From Metaruminococcus_A sp964607135 (GTDB lineage: Bacteria; Bacillota; Clostridia; Oscillospirales; Ruminococcaceae): a DNA stretch of 63,268 nt. The stretch is taken from NCBI GenBank assembly GCA_964607135.1, contig CAZSIV010000014.1:1-63268 (forward strand). The letters are read 5' to 3'. Both the position numbers and the translations under genes were made by a program. The notes under the pieces were generated by a model. That model was not told where the DNA came from. It did not search any database and saw nothing but the letters and a program-made list of their open reading frames with translations. Shown piece by piece: positions 44,507 through 52,767 of this stretch. Position 1 is the stretch's first letter; the number at the start of each line of letters is the position of its first letter.

Positions 44507-45763
44507 ATGAATCAAACGCAGAAGGCTTATGAATACGCAAAGGAAATATACGCAAAGATCGGCGTGGATACCGACCGGGTTCTGGATGAACTCAAACAGA
44601 TTAAAATTTCGCTCCACTGTTGGCAGGGGGATGACTTGAACGGGTTTCTCTTTCCGGATATCGCCCTGTCCGGGGGAATCCAGGCAACCGGGAATTATCC
44701 GGGCCGTGCCAGGACGGCGGATGAACTGCGGCAGGATCTGGAAAAGGCTTTTTCCATGATTCCTGGGAAGCACAAGCTGGCGCTTCACGCAATCTATGCG
44801 GAGCCGGACCATCCGGTCGATCTGGATGAAATTGAGCCGGAGCATTTTAAAAATTGGGTTGAATGGGCGAAAGAGCAGGAGCTCGGCCTGGACTTTAATC
44901 CTACCTGTTTTTCCCATCCGATGGCCGAAAGCGGATTTACTATTTCTTCCGCCGACCCGGAAGTACGTGCCTTCTGGATCGAGCACTGTAAGCGCTCCCG
45001 TAAAGTGGGCGAGTACTTCGGTCGGGAATTGGGGCAGAAATGCGTCAATAATTTCTGGTTTCCGGATGGCTATAAGGACATTCCGATTGATCGCGAGTCC
45101 CCCCGCCGCCGGATGATGACCGCGCTCGACGAGGTGATGAGCGAGAAAATCGATCCGGCGCTGAACCTCGACTCGCTGGAGAGCAAGGTGTTCGGGATCG
45201 GGGCGGAAAGCTATACGGTGGGTTCCCATGAATTCTGCCTGGGGTATGCGATTTCCCGGGGAATTGCCTGCTGCATGGATGCAGGGCATTTCCACCCGAC
45301 CGAGGTGATCTCGGATAAAATCCCTTCCGTCCTGCTGTTTACAGGGGAGCTTATGCTCCACGTCAGCCGTCCGGTTCGCTGGGACAGCGACCATGTGGTG
45401 ATCCTGGATGACGAGTTAAACGCCATCGCGCAGAGCCTCGTGCGGCGCGGCCTGGTCGAAAGAACCCATATCGGTTTAGACTTCTTTGACGCCTCGATCA
45501 ACCGGATTGCCGCCTGGGTGATTGGCAGCCGCAATATGCTGAAAGCACTTCTCAAGGCGAAGCTCGAGCCGACGGCTAAGCTGGAGGCAATGGAATTAGA
45601 AGGAGATTACACCTCCCGGCTCGCGATGCTCGAGGAGCTGAAAAGCTATCCGTTTGCCGCGGTTTGGGACTACTACTGTGAAATGATGAACGTCCCTGTT
45701 CGGGATGAATGGCTCTCAGAGGTCAAACAGTATGAAAAGGATGTTCTGATGAAGCGGGATTAA
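44507..45763 (+). CDS. rhaA: L-rhamnose isomerase
   Basis: RhaA interconverts L-rhamnose and L-rhamnulose using Mn2+. The 418-residue protein has the family opening S-L-H-C-W-Q-G-D-D, then H-A-I-Y-A-E, F-N-P-T-C-F-S-H, the I-N-x-F/V-N-N-F-W-x-P-D-G-Y-K-D metal-site region and G-S-H-E-F. GGGAGG precedes the ATG. Neither rhamnulokinase nor rhamnulose-1-phosphate aldolase follows, and the neighbours are ThuA and an oxidoreductase, so a non-phosphorylated or partial route is possible. Confidence 0.95.
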   Translation: MNQTQKAYEYAKEIYAKIGVDTDRVLDELKQIKISLHCWQGDDLNGFLFPDIALSGGIQATGNYPGRARTADELRQDLEKAFSMIPGKHKLALHAIYAEPDHPVDLDEIEPEHFKNWVEWAKEQELGLDFNPTCFSHPMAESGFTISSADPEVRAFWIEHCKRSRKVGEYFGRELGQKCVNNFWFPDGYKDIPIDRESPRRRMMTALDEVMSEKIDPALNLDSLESKVFGIGAESYTVGSHEFCLGYAISRGIACCMDAGHFHPTEVISDKIPSVLLFTGELMLHVSRPVRWDSDHVVILDDELNAIAQSLVRRGLVERTHIGLDFFDASINRIAAWVIGSRNMLKALLKAKLEPTAKLEAMELEGDYTSRLAMLEELKSYPFAAVWDYYCEMMNVPVRDEWLSEVKQYEKDVLMKRD

Positions 45764-45794
45764 AAATGCAACCAGAAGAACTTTAAAACGGTTT

Positions 45795-45840
45795 CAAAAA
45801 GCGTCTGTTTCCTGTAAAAACGGGGAATGGACGCTTTTTT
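45795..45840 (+). terminator. terminator of the rhaA operon
   Basis: AAAAAGCGTC pairs with GACGCTTTTT, extended inward by wobble pairs, and ends in T6. Confidence 0.85.
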
Positions 45841-46205
45841 GTCTTTCAAAAGCGAACGTTTTAACTGATTGAAAATATATAGAGAATTTTTCGGCAAAAG
45901 TTTTCCCCTTGCCCGACAAGGACAAATACACGCTAAGGCCATGATCGAACAGTTTGGCGATGTTCTTGTGAAGATGGCGCGCTTCCGTTTCTGTGCCTGG
46001 GCTGGATACGGCTGGTGTCTCCGGCAGGGCTATTCACTACAGGGCTTTGCTGATTTTAGGGTGATCGTCCTACGAGATACATTGTATAAACTATCTATCT
46101 CATGGGTTATAGACTTGCAGAATTGTACCGTTCAGGTTATCGCAAGTTGTCTGCCCTGCCCACGGGCCATGTCTGTTTTCATTGTGCAAGAGTATTTTTA
46201 AAAAA
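45841..46205. other. 365-bp gap without a supported gene
   Basis: A 110-codon plus-strand open frame (from TTG 45869) has no ribosome site and an unlikely composition. The minus strand has short coding-like pieces broken by stops. This may be decayed DNA; nothing identifiable. Confidence 0.4.
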
Positions 46206-46257
46206 TATATTTTATTACAAAATATACATTGACAGATGAGGTATTATGTGATTTAAT
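46206..46257 (+). promoter_or_regulatory. PadR operon promoter and candidate operator
   Basis: TTGACA (46229-46234), a 17-nt spacer and TTTAAT (46252-46257). Immediately upstream is the palindrome TATATTTT-5 nt-AAAATATA (46206-46226), a likely autoregulatory site for the PadR protein. Confidence 0.6.
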
Positions 46258-46282
46258 ATACTCAGACAGTGAGGTGAAAGTC

Positions 46283-46621
46283 ATGTCGATTGCGTCTGAT
46301 ATGATCCGAGGGCATACGGATACCATCATTCTAGCCCATTTGATGAAAGGGGACAGCTACGGTTATAAAATCAATAAAGCGATCCAGGAAAAAACGGAAA
46401 ACCGGTTTGAATTCAAAGAAGCGACGCTTTACACCGCTTTCCGAAGGCTGGAGGAATCCGGCTGTATCAGTTCCTATTGGGGGAATGAAAATACGGGGGC
46501 GCGGCGCAGATATTATTCCATCACAGCCCTCGGGAGGGAAACCTATTGGCGGCTCAAAGAAGAGTGGCAAAGTTCAAAAATAATGATCGATTCTTTAATT
46601 GCGCAAGAGGGGGAAGAGTGA
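46283..46621 (+). CDS. PadR family transcriptional regulator
   Basis: The 112-residue winged-helix protein has the PadR features G-D-S-Y-G-Y-K-I-N-K, the recognition part A-T-L-Y-T-A-F-R-R-L-E-E-S-G-C-I and the wing G-A-R-R-R-Y-Y-S-I-T. GAGGTGA sets the ATG at 46283. It heads a three-gene operon with two membrane proteins, the common arrangement for PadR proteins controlling envelope genes. Confidence 0.92.
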   Translation: MSIASDMIRGHTDTIILAHLMKGDSYGYKINKAIQEKTENRFEFKEATLYTAFRRLEESGCISSYWGNENTGARRRYYSITALGRETYWRLKEEWQSSKIMIDSLIAQEGEE

Positions 46622-46622
46622 C

Positions 46623-47282
46623 ATGCAGGAAAAATTACGCGAGTATATGGACGATTTATTTCAGGATGCACCGAAAACCCGGAAGGTGATCGAGCTGAAA
46701 GAGGAGATTCTGCAAAATTTGACAGACAAATACAACGACCTGATCGCTGAAGGCAAAACGGAAGAAGCCGCTTACAATATTGCGGTGGCAAGTGTGGGAG
46801 ATGTACAGGAATTGATCGATAATTTGCAAAATGAGCCGATATCCGGCCAAAATCATGTAACAGGCGGCGCGGCGGAATATTACAGAAGGCGCTCGGCAAT
46901 TCTGGTTTCCGTTGCGGTGGCGCTGTATATCCTCTGCATTATTCCCCCGATGATCTTTTTAGACAATCTGATTTTAGGGCCGGTTTTGATGTTTGTTATG
47001 ATTGCCATTGCAACCGGATTGCTGATCTACAACAACATGACAAAACCGAGAAAAGACGAAAATGATGGCACGGTAGTGGCTGAGTTTAAAGAGTGGAAAG
47101 AAAAAAATAGCTCGAAAAGGCAGGCTTATAAAGCAATTTCTGCTGCGATCTGGTCGCTGACGGTCGCTGTATACATCCTTGTCAGCTTTACCACCTCGGC
47201 GTGGCATATCTCCTGGATTATTTTTCTGATCGCAGCAGCAATCGACTCAGCCGTTAAAGCGGTTTTTGACTTGAAAAGATAA
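46623..47282 (+). CDS. permease prefix domain (DUF1700-like) membrane protein
   Basis: The 219-residue protein has an N-terminal helical permease prefix domain (about residues 1-65, with E-L-K-E-E-I-L-Q-N-L-T-D-K-Y and V-G-D-V-Q-E-L), followed by two pairs of membrane segments. Such proteins are the usual second gene behind PadR regulators in Firmicutes. The gene begins just after the padR stop. Function unknown; a role in sensing or anchoring at the membrane is inferred. Confidence 0.8.
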   Translation: MQEKLREYMDDLFQDAPKTRKVIELKEEILQNLTDKYNDLIAEGKTEEAAYNIAVASVGDVQELIDNLQNEPISGQNHVTGGAAEYYRRRSAILVSVAVALYILCIIPPMIFLDNLILGPVLMFVMIAIATGLLIYNNMTKPRKDENDGTVVAEFKEWKEKNSSKRQAYKAISAAIWSLTVAVYILVSFTTSAWHISWIIFLIAAAIDSAVKAVFDLKR

Positions 47283-47294
47283 GGGGGAGAAACA

Positions 47295-48218
47295 GTGAAG
47301 ACATCTGCGATTATCAGGATTGTCGTCTGGTCTTTGTTGGCGGTGATCTTGCTTGGAATTTTAATTACAGGTTTGAGAGGAAAATGGGATTGGAATTGGC
47401 TGCCGTTTCACATTGGATACAATATTTCCTACCCTGACAGTGAACTTTATAAAATTGGTGGAAGTTCTGTGAAAAGCGGTGAAATTGATGAGATAGAAAT
47501 CCACTGGGTCAGCGGAAAGGTAAAAGTAACTGCCGACGGGGGAGATCAAATTTCCTTTGAGGAAAACGATTCGGAAGGTCTCCCGGAAGAGGAACGGATG
47601 CGATATTACGTCGATGGAAAGAAGCTGATCATCCGGTATTCCGCGCCTACAAAGTGGTTTCATTTTTTCAGAGGAAGCCGGAGCAAAACCCTGAATGTGG
47701 AATTGCCGGGGAAATTATTGGACAGCGTTGAGATAAACTGCACCTCGGCCGACGTTGATACGGAAGGATTCCAAGCAAAAAGGATCGCGCTGGAAAGCGT
47801 TTCCGGGCGGCTTGAAAGCAGAAATCTCAGGGGAACGGATTTGTCGTTTAAAACCGTCAGCGGACGGATCTCGGCGACAAATTTAATCGCGGATCGGACC
47901 GCTCTCGAATCGGTCAGCGGCGGCGTTGATGTCCAAGGGGAGATTAGAAAGACGATCAACGGAGAAAACGTATCAGGCAATTTTCGGATCGACAGCGGAG
48001 CCTGCCCGGAGCAGGTGAATCTCTCCACTGTCAGCGGAAACATCGAGTTGTCCATTCCGGAAAACGATGGATTTACTGCGCGGTATGACACGGTGAGCGG
48101 CCGTTTCAACTGTGATTTTGCCGCGAAATCTTCTAAAGATACGGCAGTATATAAAAATGGCGGCGCTGATATTCATCTGAACACAGTCAGCGGCGGAGTC
48201 GATTTATTGCAGAACTGA
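47295..48218 (+). CDS. DUF4097 family beta-solenoid protein, membrane-anchored
   Basis: The 307-residue protein has one N-terminal membrane segment (about residues 7-27) and a long extracellular domain with seven regularly spaced V-S-G turns (S-V-S-G-R, T-V-S-G-R, S-V-S-G-G, N-V-S-G-N, T-V-S-G-N, T-V-S-G-R, T-V-S-G-G), one about every 18-22 residues, as expected for a beta-helix of the DUF4097 putative adhesin family. GTG start behind AGGGGGAG. It is last in the PadR operon. Confidence 0.88.
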   Translation: MKTSAIIRIVVWSLLAVILLGILITGLRGKWDWNWLPFHIGYNISYPDSELYKIGGSSVKSGEIDEIEIHWVSGKVKVTADGGDQISFEENDSEGLPEEERMRYYVDGKKLIIRYSAPTKWFHFFRGSRSKTLNVELPGKLLDSVEINCTSADVDTEGFQAKRIALESVSGRLESRNLRGTDLSFKTVSGRISATNLIADRTALESVSGGVDVQGEIRKTINGENVSGNFRIDSGACPEQVNLSTVSGNIELSIPENDGFTARYDTVSGRFNCDFAAKSSKDTAVYKNGGADIHLNTVSGGVDLLQN

Positions 48219-48221
48219 ACA

Positions 48222-48257
48222 GAAAAAATCGGTACAGAATCCTGTACCGATTTTTTT
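48222..48257 (+). terminator. terminator of the PadR operon
   Basis: AAAAAATCGGTACAG and its complement around a 4-nt loop, ending in a T-run. The 390-bp gap to the next gene otherwise holds AT-rich sequence with a TATAAT near 48386 and the repeat at 48477. Confidence 0.9.
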
Positions 48258-48476
48258 CAGTTAAGGGAGCCGCCCTTTGGTGATTTGACAGAGAATGATA
48301 TCCTGCTAGCTGCTGAGACAAAGGGATTATAAGATTGCAGCGTACAGTGGAAGCGTGTTTCGTGCTTTTTTGTGTTATATATGTTATAATGGTTGCAGAA
48401 AATCTCATCATGCAAGCTTTTAACGGCTTTGCTTACCGCGTGCAAACATTTTTGATTTATGGTAAACAGTCACAAA

Positions 48477-48545
48477 GCAGCTATTATACCTTTTTATGGC
48501 CGGGACGATTCTACCATTTCGGCTTTGCTTTCATGACATAATAAA
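48477..48545. repeat. third copy of the palindromic repeat
   Basis: It shares CTATTATAC, ATGGCCGGGACGATT and CCATTTCGGCTTTG with the array at 23139-23353, and lies in the same kind of place, between a terminator and the next plus-strand gene. Confidence 0.75.
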
Positions 48546-48608
48546 ACTGATCCGTAAAAACTTCGAATGGCGTTGACAGGCGTATTTTGAGAAAGGGGAA
48601 ATTTTTAT

Positions 48609-49208
48609 ATGAAAAAAACGGTCCTGTTTGTTCTGCTGGAACGGTATGCGGACTGGGAAGCCGCTTATCTGTCCTCAGCGCTTTATATGCTGGGCCAGGG
48701 AAACTATCAGGTAAAGACGGTTTCAACGGAAAAGGTGGGTGTGCAGTCGATCGGTGGGTTTCGTTTGCTGCCCGATTATGATACCTCATCTGTCCCGACA
48801 GATTATGAAGCATTGATTTTGATTGGCGGAATGACCTGGCGGAATGAAGCCGCCCGACAGGTGGAGCCTCTGGTGAGGCAGTGCTTGGAAAGCGGAAGGA
48901 TTTTGGGCGGCATCTGTGATGCGTCCGGCTTTTTGGGGACAGCCGGCGCTTTGAACCATGTAAAACATACCAGCAACGACCTGGACGATTTAAAGCAGTG
49001 GGCTGGCGAAGCCTACACCGGAGAGGAAAACTATATCATGGAGCAGGCGGTGCGGGATCAAAATATTGTCACTGCAAACGGCACGGCGGCTCTGGAGTTT
49101 GCAAGGGAGGTGCTGCTTGCGTTAAAGGCGGCACCGGAGGAGAAAATTATCGAGTGGTACAATTTTCATAAACTGGGATATTATCAAGCGCCGATGCCTC
49201 AGATGTAA
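48609..49208 (+). CDS. DJ-1/PfpI family protein
   Basis: The 199-residue protein has the flavodoxin-like DJ-1/PfpI fold, with the nucleophile elbow G-G-I-C-D-A-S-G (Cys near residue 103) and an acidic residue (A-D-W-E) near the N terminus. Family members are glutamine amidotransferase-like hydrolases or glyoxalases; it resembles the bacterial YraA/YhbO-type or protease-I subgroup only loosely. AAAGGGG is the ribosome site. Confidence 0.85.
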   Translation: MKKTVLFVLLERYADWEAAYLSSALYMLGQGNYQVKTVSTEKVGVQSIGGFRLLPDYDTSSVPTDYEALILIGGMTWRNEAARQVEPLVRQCLESGRILGGICDASGFLGTAGALNHVKHTSNDLDDLKQWAGEAYTGEENYIMEQAVRDQNIVTANGTAALEFAREVLLALKAAPEEKIIEWYNFHKLGYYQAPMPQM

Positions 49209-49280
49209 ATTTCGGGGATGAAGCGGATTTCCCGTCGATATAAACAACACACATTCTTAAAATGCAGCAGTGGAGGAAAA

Positions 49281-50180
49281 GTGAGAGAGCAAATCATGAA
49301 ATGCCTGGGACGTTTTCCTGAAAAATGTGCCCTGGATTTAAAAAAGATCAGCGAAGAGGATTGCGGTGATTACACGCGGCAGCTGATAGAGTATCAGACA
49401 GAGCCGGGCGAGAGGGTGCAAAGCTACCTGCTGGTGCCCCGCAATTTCAAAGGGAAGCGTCCGGCTGTTCTTGCCATTCATCAGCATGCGGGGAAATGGC
49501 ATTTGGGAAAATCGGAGGTCGTGGGCTTGGCGGGCGACCCGATGTTTTCGTATGGCCTGGATTTGGTAAAAAGGGGGTATGTGGTGATCGCCCCCGACCT
49601 GCTCTGCTTTGAAAGCAGGATTGAAGAGAGGTTCAACGACAGCAGGATGCATCAAAACGACTATGAGCGGTATGAATTTTTAAAACGGGTTGAATACGGC
49701 AGCTGTCTCCAGACAAAATATCTCCACGACCTTTCCGTCGCTCTGGATGTCCTCGAAACCTTAGACAATGTCGACACGAACCGGATTGGGGCGATCGGGC
49801 ATTCATTGGGCGGTCAGGAGAGCGTTTGGATCACCTGGTACGATAAACGGATCAAGGCCGCTGTGTCGTCCTGCGGAGTGGGCAGCGTCGCTTCGATCTT
49901 CGACCACAGAGTTCTGCACTGTTTCGCTTTGTACGTTCCGGGGCTGGGGAATGTCTGCGATATGGACGAGGTCATCAAAGAGATCAGCCCCCGGGCGCTG
50001 ATGATTACCAGCGGCCTAAGAGATGAAGCGCATTTTCCGTTGGACGGCATCGACAAAATCGAGGAGACCAACCGGAAAAGCCGGAATTTTAGATCGGTTC
50101 GATTCGACGACGGCCATAAATTGAACGACACCGAAAAGGATACCGCTTACAGCTGGCTCGACGACAAGCTAAATGCCTGA
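49281..50180 (+). CDS. alpha/beta hydrolase, dienelactone hydrolase/acetyl xylan esterase-like
   Basis: The protein (299 residues from the GTG at 49281; 320 from an ATG at 49218) has the G-H-S-L-G-G nucleophile elbow (Ser near residue 175), a candidate acid in G-L-R-D-E-A-H and the final His in D-D-G-H. The early P-A-V-L-A-I-H-Q-H-A-G oxyanion region resembles dienelactone-hydrolase-like esterases. GGAGG lies 4 nt before the GTG, whereas the ATG has only GGGG. No signal peptide. Substrate unknown. Confidence 0.8.
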   Translation: MREQIMKCLGRFPEKCALDLKKISEEDCGDYTRQLIEYQTEPGERVQSYLLVPRNFKGKRPAVLAIHQHAGKWHLGKSEVVGLAGDPMFSYGLDLVKRGYVVIAPDLLCFESRIEERFNDSRMHQNDYERYEFLKRVEYGSCLQTKYLHDLSVALDVLETLDNVDTNRIGAIGHSLGGQESVWITWYDKRIKAAVSSCGVGSVASIFDHRVLHCFALYVPGLGNVCDMDEVIKEISPRALMITSGLRDEAHFPLDGIDKIEETNRKSRNFRSVRFDDGHKLNDTEKDTAYSWLDDKLNA

Positions 50181-50245
50181 TGTTTTGAGGTAAGAGAAGG
50201 CGGCAGAAAGAAGCGGTTGTATGGATTCAGCCGAATCCACAGCCA

Positions 50246-50274
50246 AAAAGCCCGGGCATAATGCCCGGGCTTTT
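50246..50274. terminator. shared terminator of the hydrolase gene and the pur operon
   Basis: An AAAAGCCCGGGCAT/ATGCCCGGGCTTTT palindrome, with T-runs reading out in both directions. Confidence 0.9.
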
Positions 50275-50287
50275 GACGTTGAAAAAA

Positions 50288-51556
50288 TTACAGCGCCTTT
50301 GCTCCAATGTCTTTCCGATAATGCGCCTTTTCGAAATGGATCGTTTCAGCAGCCCGATAGGATTTTTCGAGCGCTTCTTTTAAAGTTGAAGCGGTTGAAG
50401 TAATCCCTAAGACCCGCCCGCCGGAAGTGACGATTTTTCCACCGGATCTCTTTGTCCCGGCGTGATAAACGGTGGCAAGGGAGCTTTGACCAGCCTTGTC
50501 CAATCCCTCGATTTCATAGCCGGTTTCGTATTTCTGCGGGTATCCCCCCGAAGCCATGACGACGCAGGCGGCCGCCTCGTCCTTCCATTCGATTTTGAGG
50601 TCGGAAAGGGTTTCATTCCGAACCGCCTGGAAGATTGTAAACAGATCGGTTTTGAGAAGCGGAAGAACGACCTGCGTTTCAGGATCTCCAAACCGGCAGT
50701 TGTATTCGATGACTTTGATGCCGTTCGGGGTGATCATCAGTCCGAAATAGAGACAGCCCTTGAAGGGACAGCCCTCGGCAATCATCGCGCGGATGGTGGG
50801 GAGGAAAATTTGATCCATTGCCTCTTTGGCATGAGCCGGCGTATAACAGGGATTGGGCGCGATCGTTCCCATCCCTCCGGTGTTTAAGCCCTGGTCGCCG
50901 TCCAATGCGCGCTTGTGATCCATAGAGGAGACCATTGGAACGACCGTTTTGGAGTCGGTAAAGGCCAGGACGGAGACCTCCGGCCCAGTGAGGAACTCCT
51001 CGACTACGATTTCGTTCCCGCTGGCTCCAAAAATTTTATCCTCCATGATCGAGTGAACGGCGGCTTTGGCTTCCTCCAAGTTCTGGGCGATCACCACCCC
51101 TTTTCCAAGCGCCAGCCCGTCTGCCTTGATGACGGCAGGGTAGGTGTTTTCCGCTTCGATATATCGGATCGCATCCTCCGCTTTGGAAAACACCTCGTAT
51201 TTCGCGGTCGGGATTCCGTACTTTTTCATCAGGTTTTTCGAAAAAACCTTGCTCCCTTCGATCCGGGCCGCGAGCTTGCTGGGGCCGAACGCTTTGATTC
51301 CTGCCTCTTCGAGCGCATCCGCCATCCCGAGGACGAGCGGATCGTCCGGGGTGACGACGGCAAAATCGACGCGGGCCTTTTTGGCAAACGACACCATGCC
51401 CTCTACATCGACCGCTTTGATATCGACACATTCGGCGTCATACGAGATCCCGCCGTTGCCGGGCGCACAGTAAATTTTTTCGATCTCTTTATTTTCTTTC
51501 AGCTTGCGGATGATGGCGTGCTCCCGCCCGCCGCCGCCGACGACCAAAACCTTCAT
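50288..51556 (-). CDS. purD: phosphoribosylamine-glycine ligase
   Basis: PurD joins glycine to phosphoribosylamine with ATP, the second step of purine synthesis. The 422-residue ATP-grasp enzyme has V-L-V-V-G-G-G-G-R-E-H-A at the start, K-A-D-G-L-A-L-G-K-G-V, and the R-F-G-D-P-E-T-Q signature. It is the last gene of the operon, 20 nt behind the AICAR transformylase gene. Confidence 0.97.
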   Translation of the reverse strand: MKVLVVGGGGREHAIIRKLKENKEIEKIYCAPGNGGISYDAECVDIKAVDVEGMVSFAKKARVDFAVVTPDDPLVLGMADALEEAGIKAFGPSKLAARIEGSKVFSKNLMKKYGIPTAKYEVFSKAEDAIRYIEAENTYPAVIKADGLALGKGVVIAQNLEEAKAAVHSIMEDKIFGASGNEIVVEEFLTGPEVSVLAFTDSKTVVPMVSSMDHKRALDGDQGLNTGGMGTIAPNPCYTPAHAKEAMDQIFLPTIRAMIAEGCPFKGCLYFGLMITPNGIKVIEYNCRFGDPETQVVLPLLKTDLFTIFQAVRNETLSDLKIEWKDEAAACVVMASGGYPQKYETGYEIEGLDKAGQSSLATVYHAGTKRSGGKIVTSGGRVLGITSTASTLKEALEKSYRAAETIHFEKAHYRKDIGAKAL

Positions 51557-51576
51557 TTAAAACGCCCCTTTAAAAA

Positions 51577-52755
51577 TCAATGATGGAACAGACGGATCCC
51601 GGTAAATGCCATTGCAATGCCGTGTTTATTGCACGCTTCGATCACATTGTCGTCCCTGATCGAGCCGCCGGGCTGTGCGATATAGCGCACGCCGCTGCGG
51701 TGGGCGCGTTCGATGTTGTCGCCGAACGGGAAGAACGCGTCGGAACCGAGGGCGACTTCGGACATCGTGTCGAGCCAGGCGCGTTTTTCCTCTCTGGAAA
51801 GCGGTTCCGGCTTTTCGGTGAAGAAGGTTTCCCACACACCGTCTGCCAAAACATCCATATAGTCGTCCGAGATATAGACATCGATGGTGTTGTCGCGGTC
51901 AGGGCGCCGGATATCCGTACGGAAGGGGAGCGCCAGAACCTTGGGATGCTGCCGCAGAAACCAGATGTCCGCCTTGTTTCCGGCCAGACGGGTGCAGTGG
52001 ATTCTGGACTGCTGCCCGGCTCCGATCCCGATCGCTTGGCCGTCTTTGACGTAACAGACCGAATTCGACTGGGTGTATTTCAGGGTGATCAGGGAAATAA
52101 TCAGATCGCGTTTTGCACTGTCTGGAATCTCCTGATTGGCAGTGACGACATTTGCAAGCAGATCGTTGTCGATGTTGAGCTCATTGCGTCCCTGCTCAAA
52201 GGTGATGCCAAAGCAATCCTTACGTTCAACCGGAGCCGGTTTGTAGGACGGGTCGATCTGGATGACGTTATAGCCGCCCTTTCGCTTGGACTTCAGGAGT
52301 TCCAGCGCTTCTTCCGAATAACCCGGGGCGATCACGCCGTCGGAAACCTCCCGTTTGATCAGCAGAGCTGTCTCTTTGTCACAGATGTCCGACAGGGCGA
52401 TGAAGTCGCCGAAGGAGGACATCCGGTCGGCGCCGCGCGCGCGGGCGTAGGCGCAGGCGAGAGGGGAGAGCTCGTCATTTTCGACAAAGTAAATCTTTTT
52501 CAGCGTATCGGAAAGGGGGAGCCCCACCGCCGCGCCCGCCGGACTGACGTGTTTAAAAGAAGCGGCAGCCGGAAGGCCGGTCGCTTTTTTCAGCTCAGAG
52601 ACGAGCTGCCAGGCGTTGAAAGCGTCTAAAAAATTGATATAACCCGGCTTGCCGCAGAGCACCTCGATCGGCAGTTCGCCGCCGTCCCGCATCAGGATTT
52701 TGGCCGGCTTCTGGTTGGGATTGCAGCCGTACTTGAGTTCCAGTTCTTTCGCCAT
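51577..52755 (-). CDS. stand-alone AICAR transformylase (no IMP cyclohydrolase domain)
   Basis: The enzyme formylates AICAR with 10-formyl-THF to give FAICAR. The 392-residue protein corresponds to only the transformylase half of PurH: L-K-Y-G-C-N-P-N-Q-K-P at the start, S-F-K-H-V-S-P-A-G-A-A (catalytic K-H), D-R-M-S-S-F-G-D-F-I-A-L-S, and S-D-A-F-F-P-F near the end. The cyclohydrolase domain of ordinary PurH is missing and is replaced by the PurO-type gene 12 nt upstream. This split form is known in Clostridia. Confidence 0.94.
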   Translation of the reverse strand: MAKELELKYGCNPNQKPAKILMRDGGELPIEVLCGKPGYINFLDAFNAWQLVSELKKATGLPAAASFKHVSPAGAAVGLPLSDTLKKIYFVENDELSPLACAYARARGADRMSSFGDFIALSDICDKETALLIKREVSDGVIAPGYSEEALELLKSKRKGGYNVIQIDPSYKPAPVERKDCFGITFEQGRNELNIDNDLLANVVTANQEIPDSAKRDLIISLITLKYTQSNSVCYVKDGQAIGIGAGQQSRIHCTRLAGNKADIWFLRQHPKVLALPFRTDIRRPDRDNTIDVYISDDYMDVLADGVWETFFTEKPEPLSREEKRAWLDTMSEVALGSDAFFPFGDNIERAHRSGVRYIAQPGGSIRDDNVIEACNKHGIAMAFTGIRLFHH

Positions 52756-52767
52756 CTTTTTCTCCTC

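Noticed and set aside
45869..46201. 110-codon gene starting at TTG
   Set aside because: No ribosome site, Cys/Trp-rich composition unlike neighbours, and no recognisable motif.
51580..52629. 349-codon plus-strand open frame
   Set aside because: Complementary frame of the AICAR transformylase gene with no family features.
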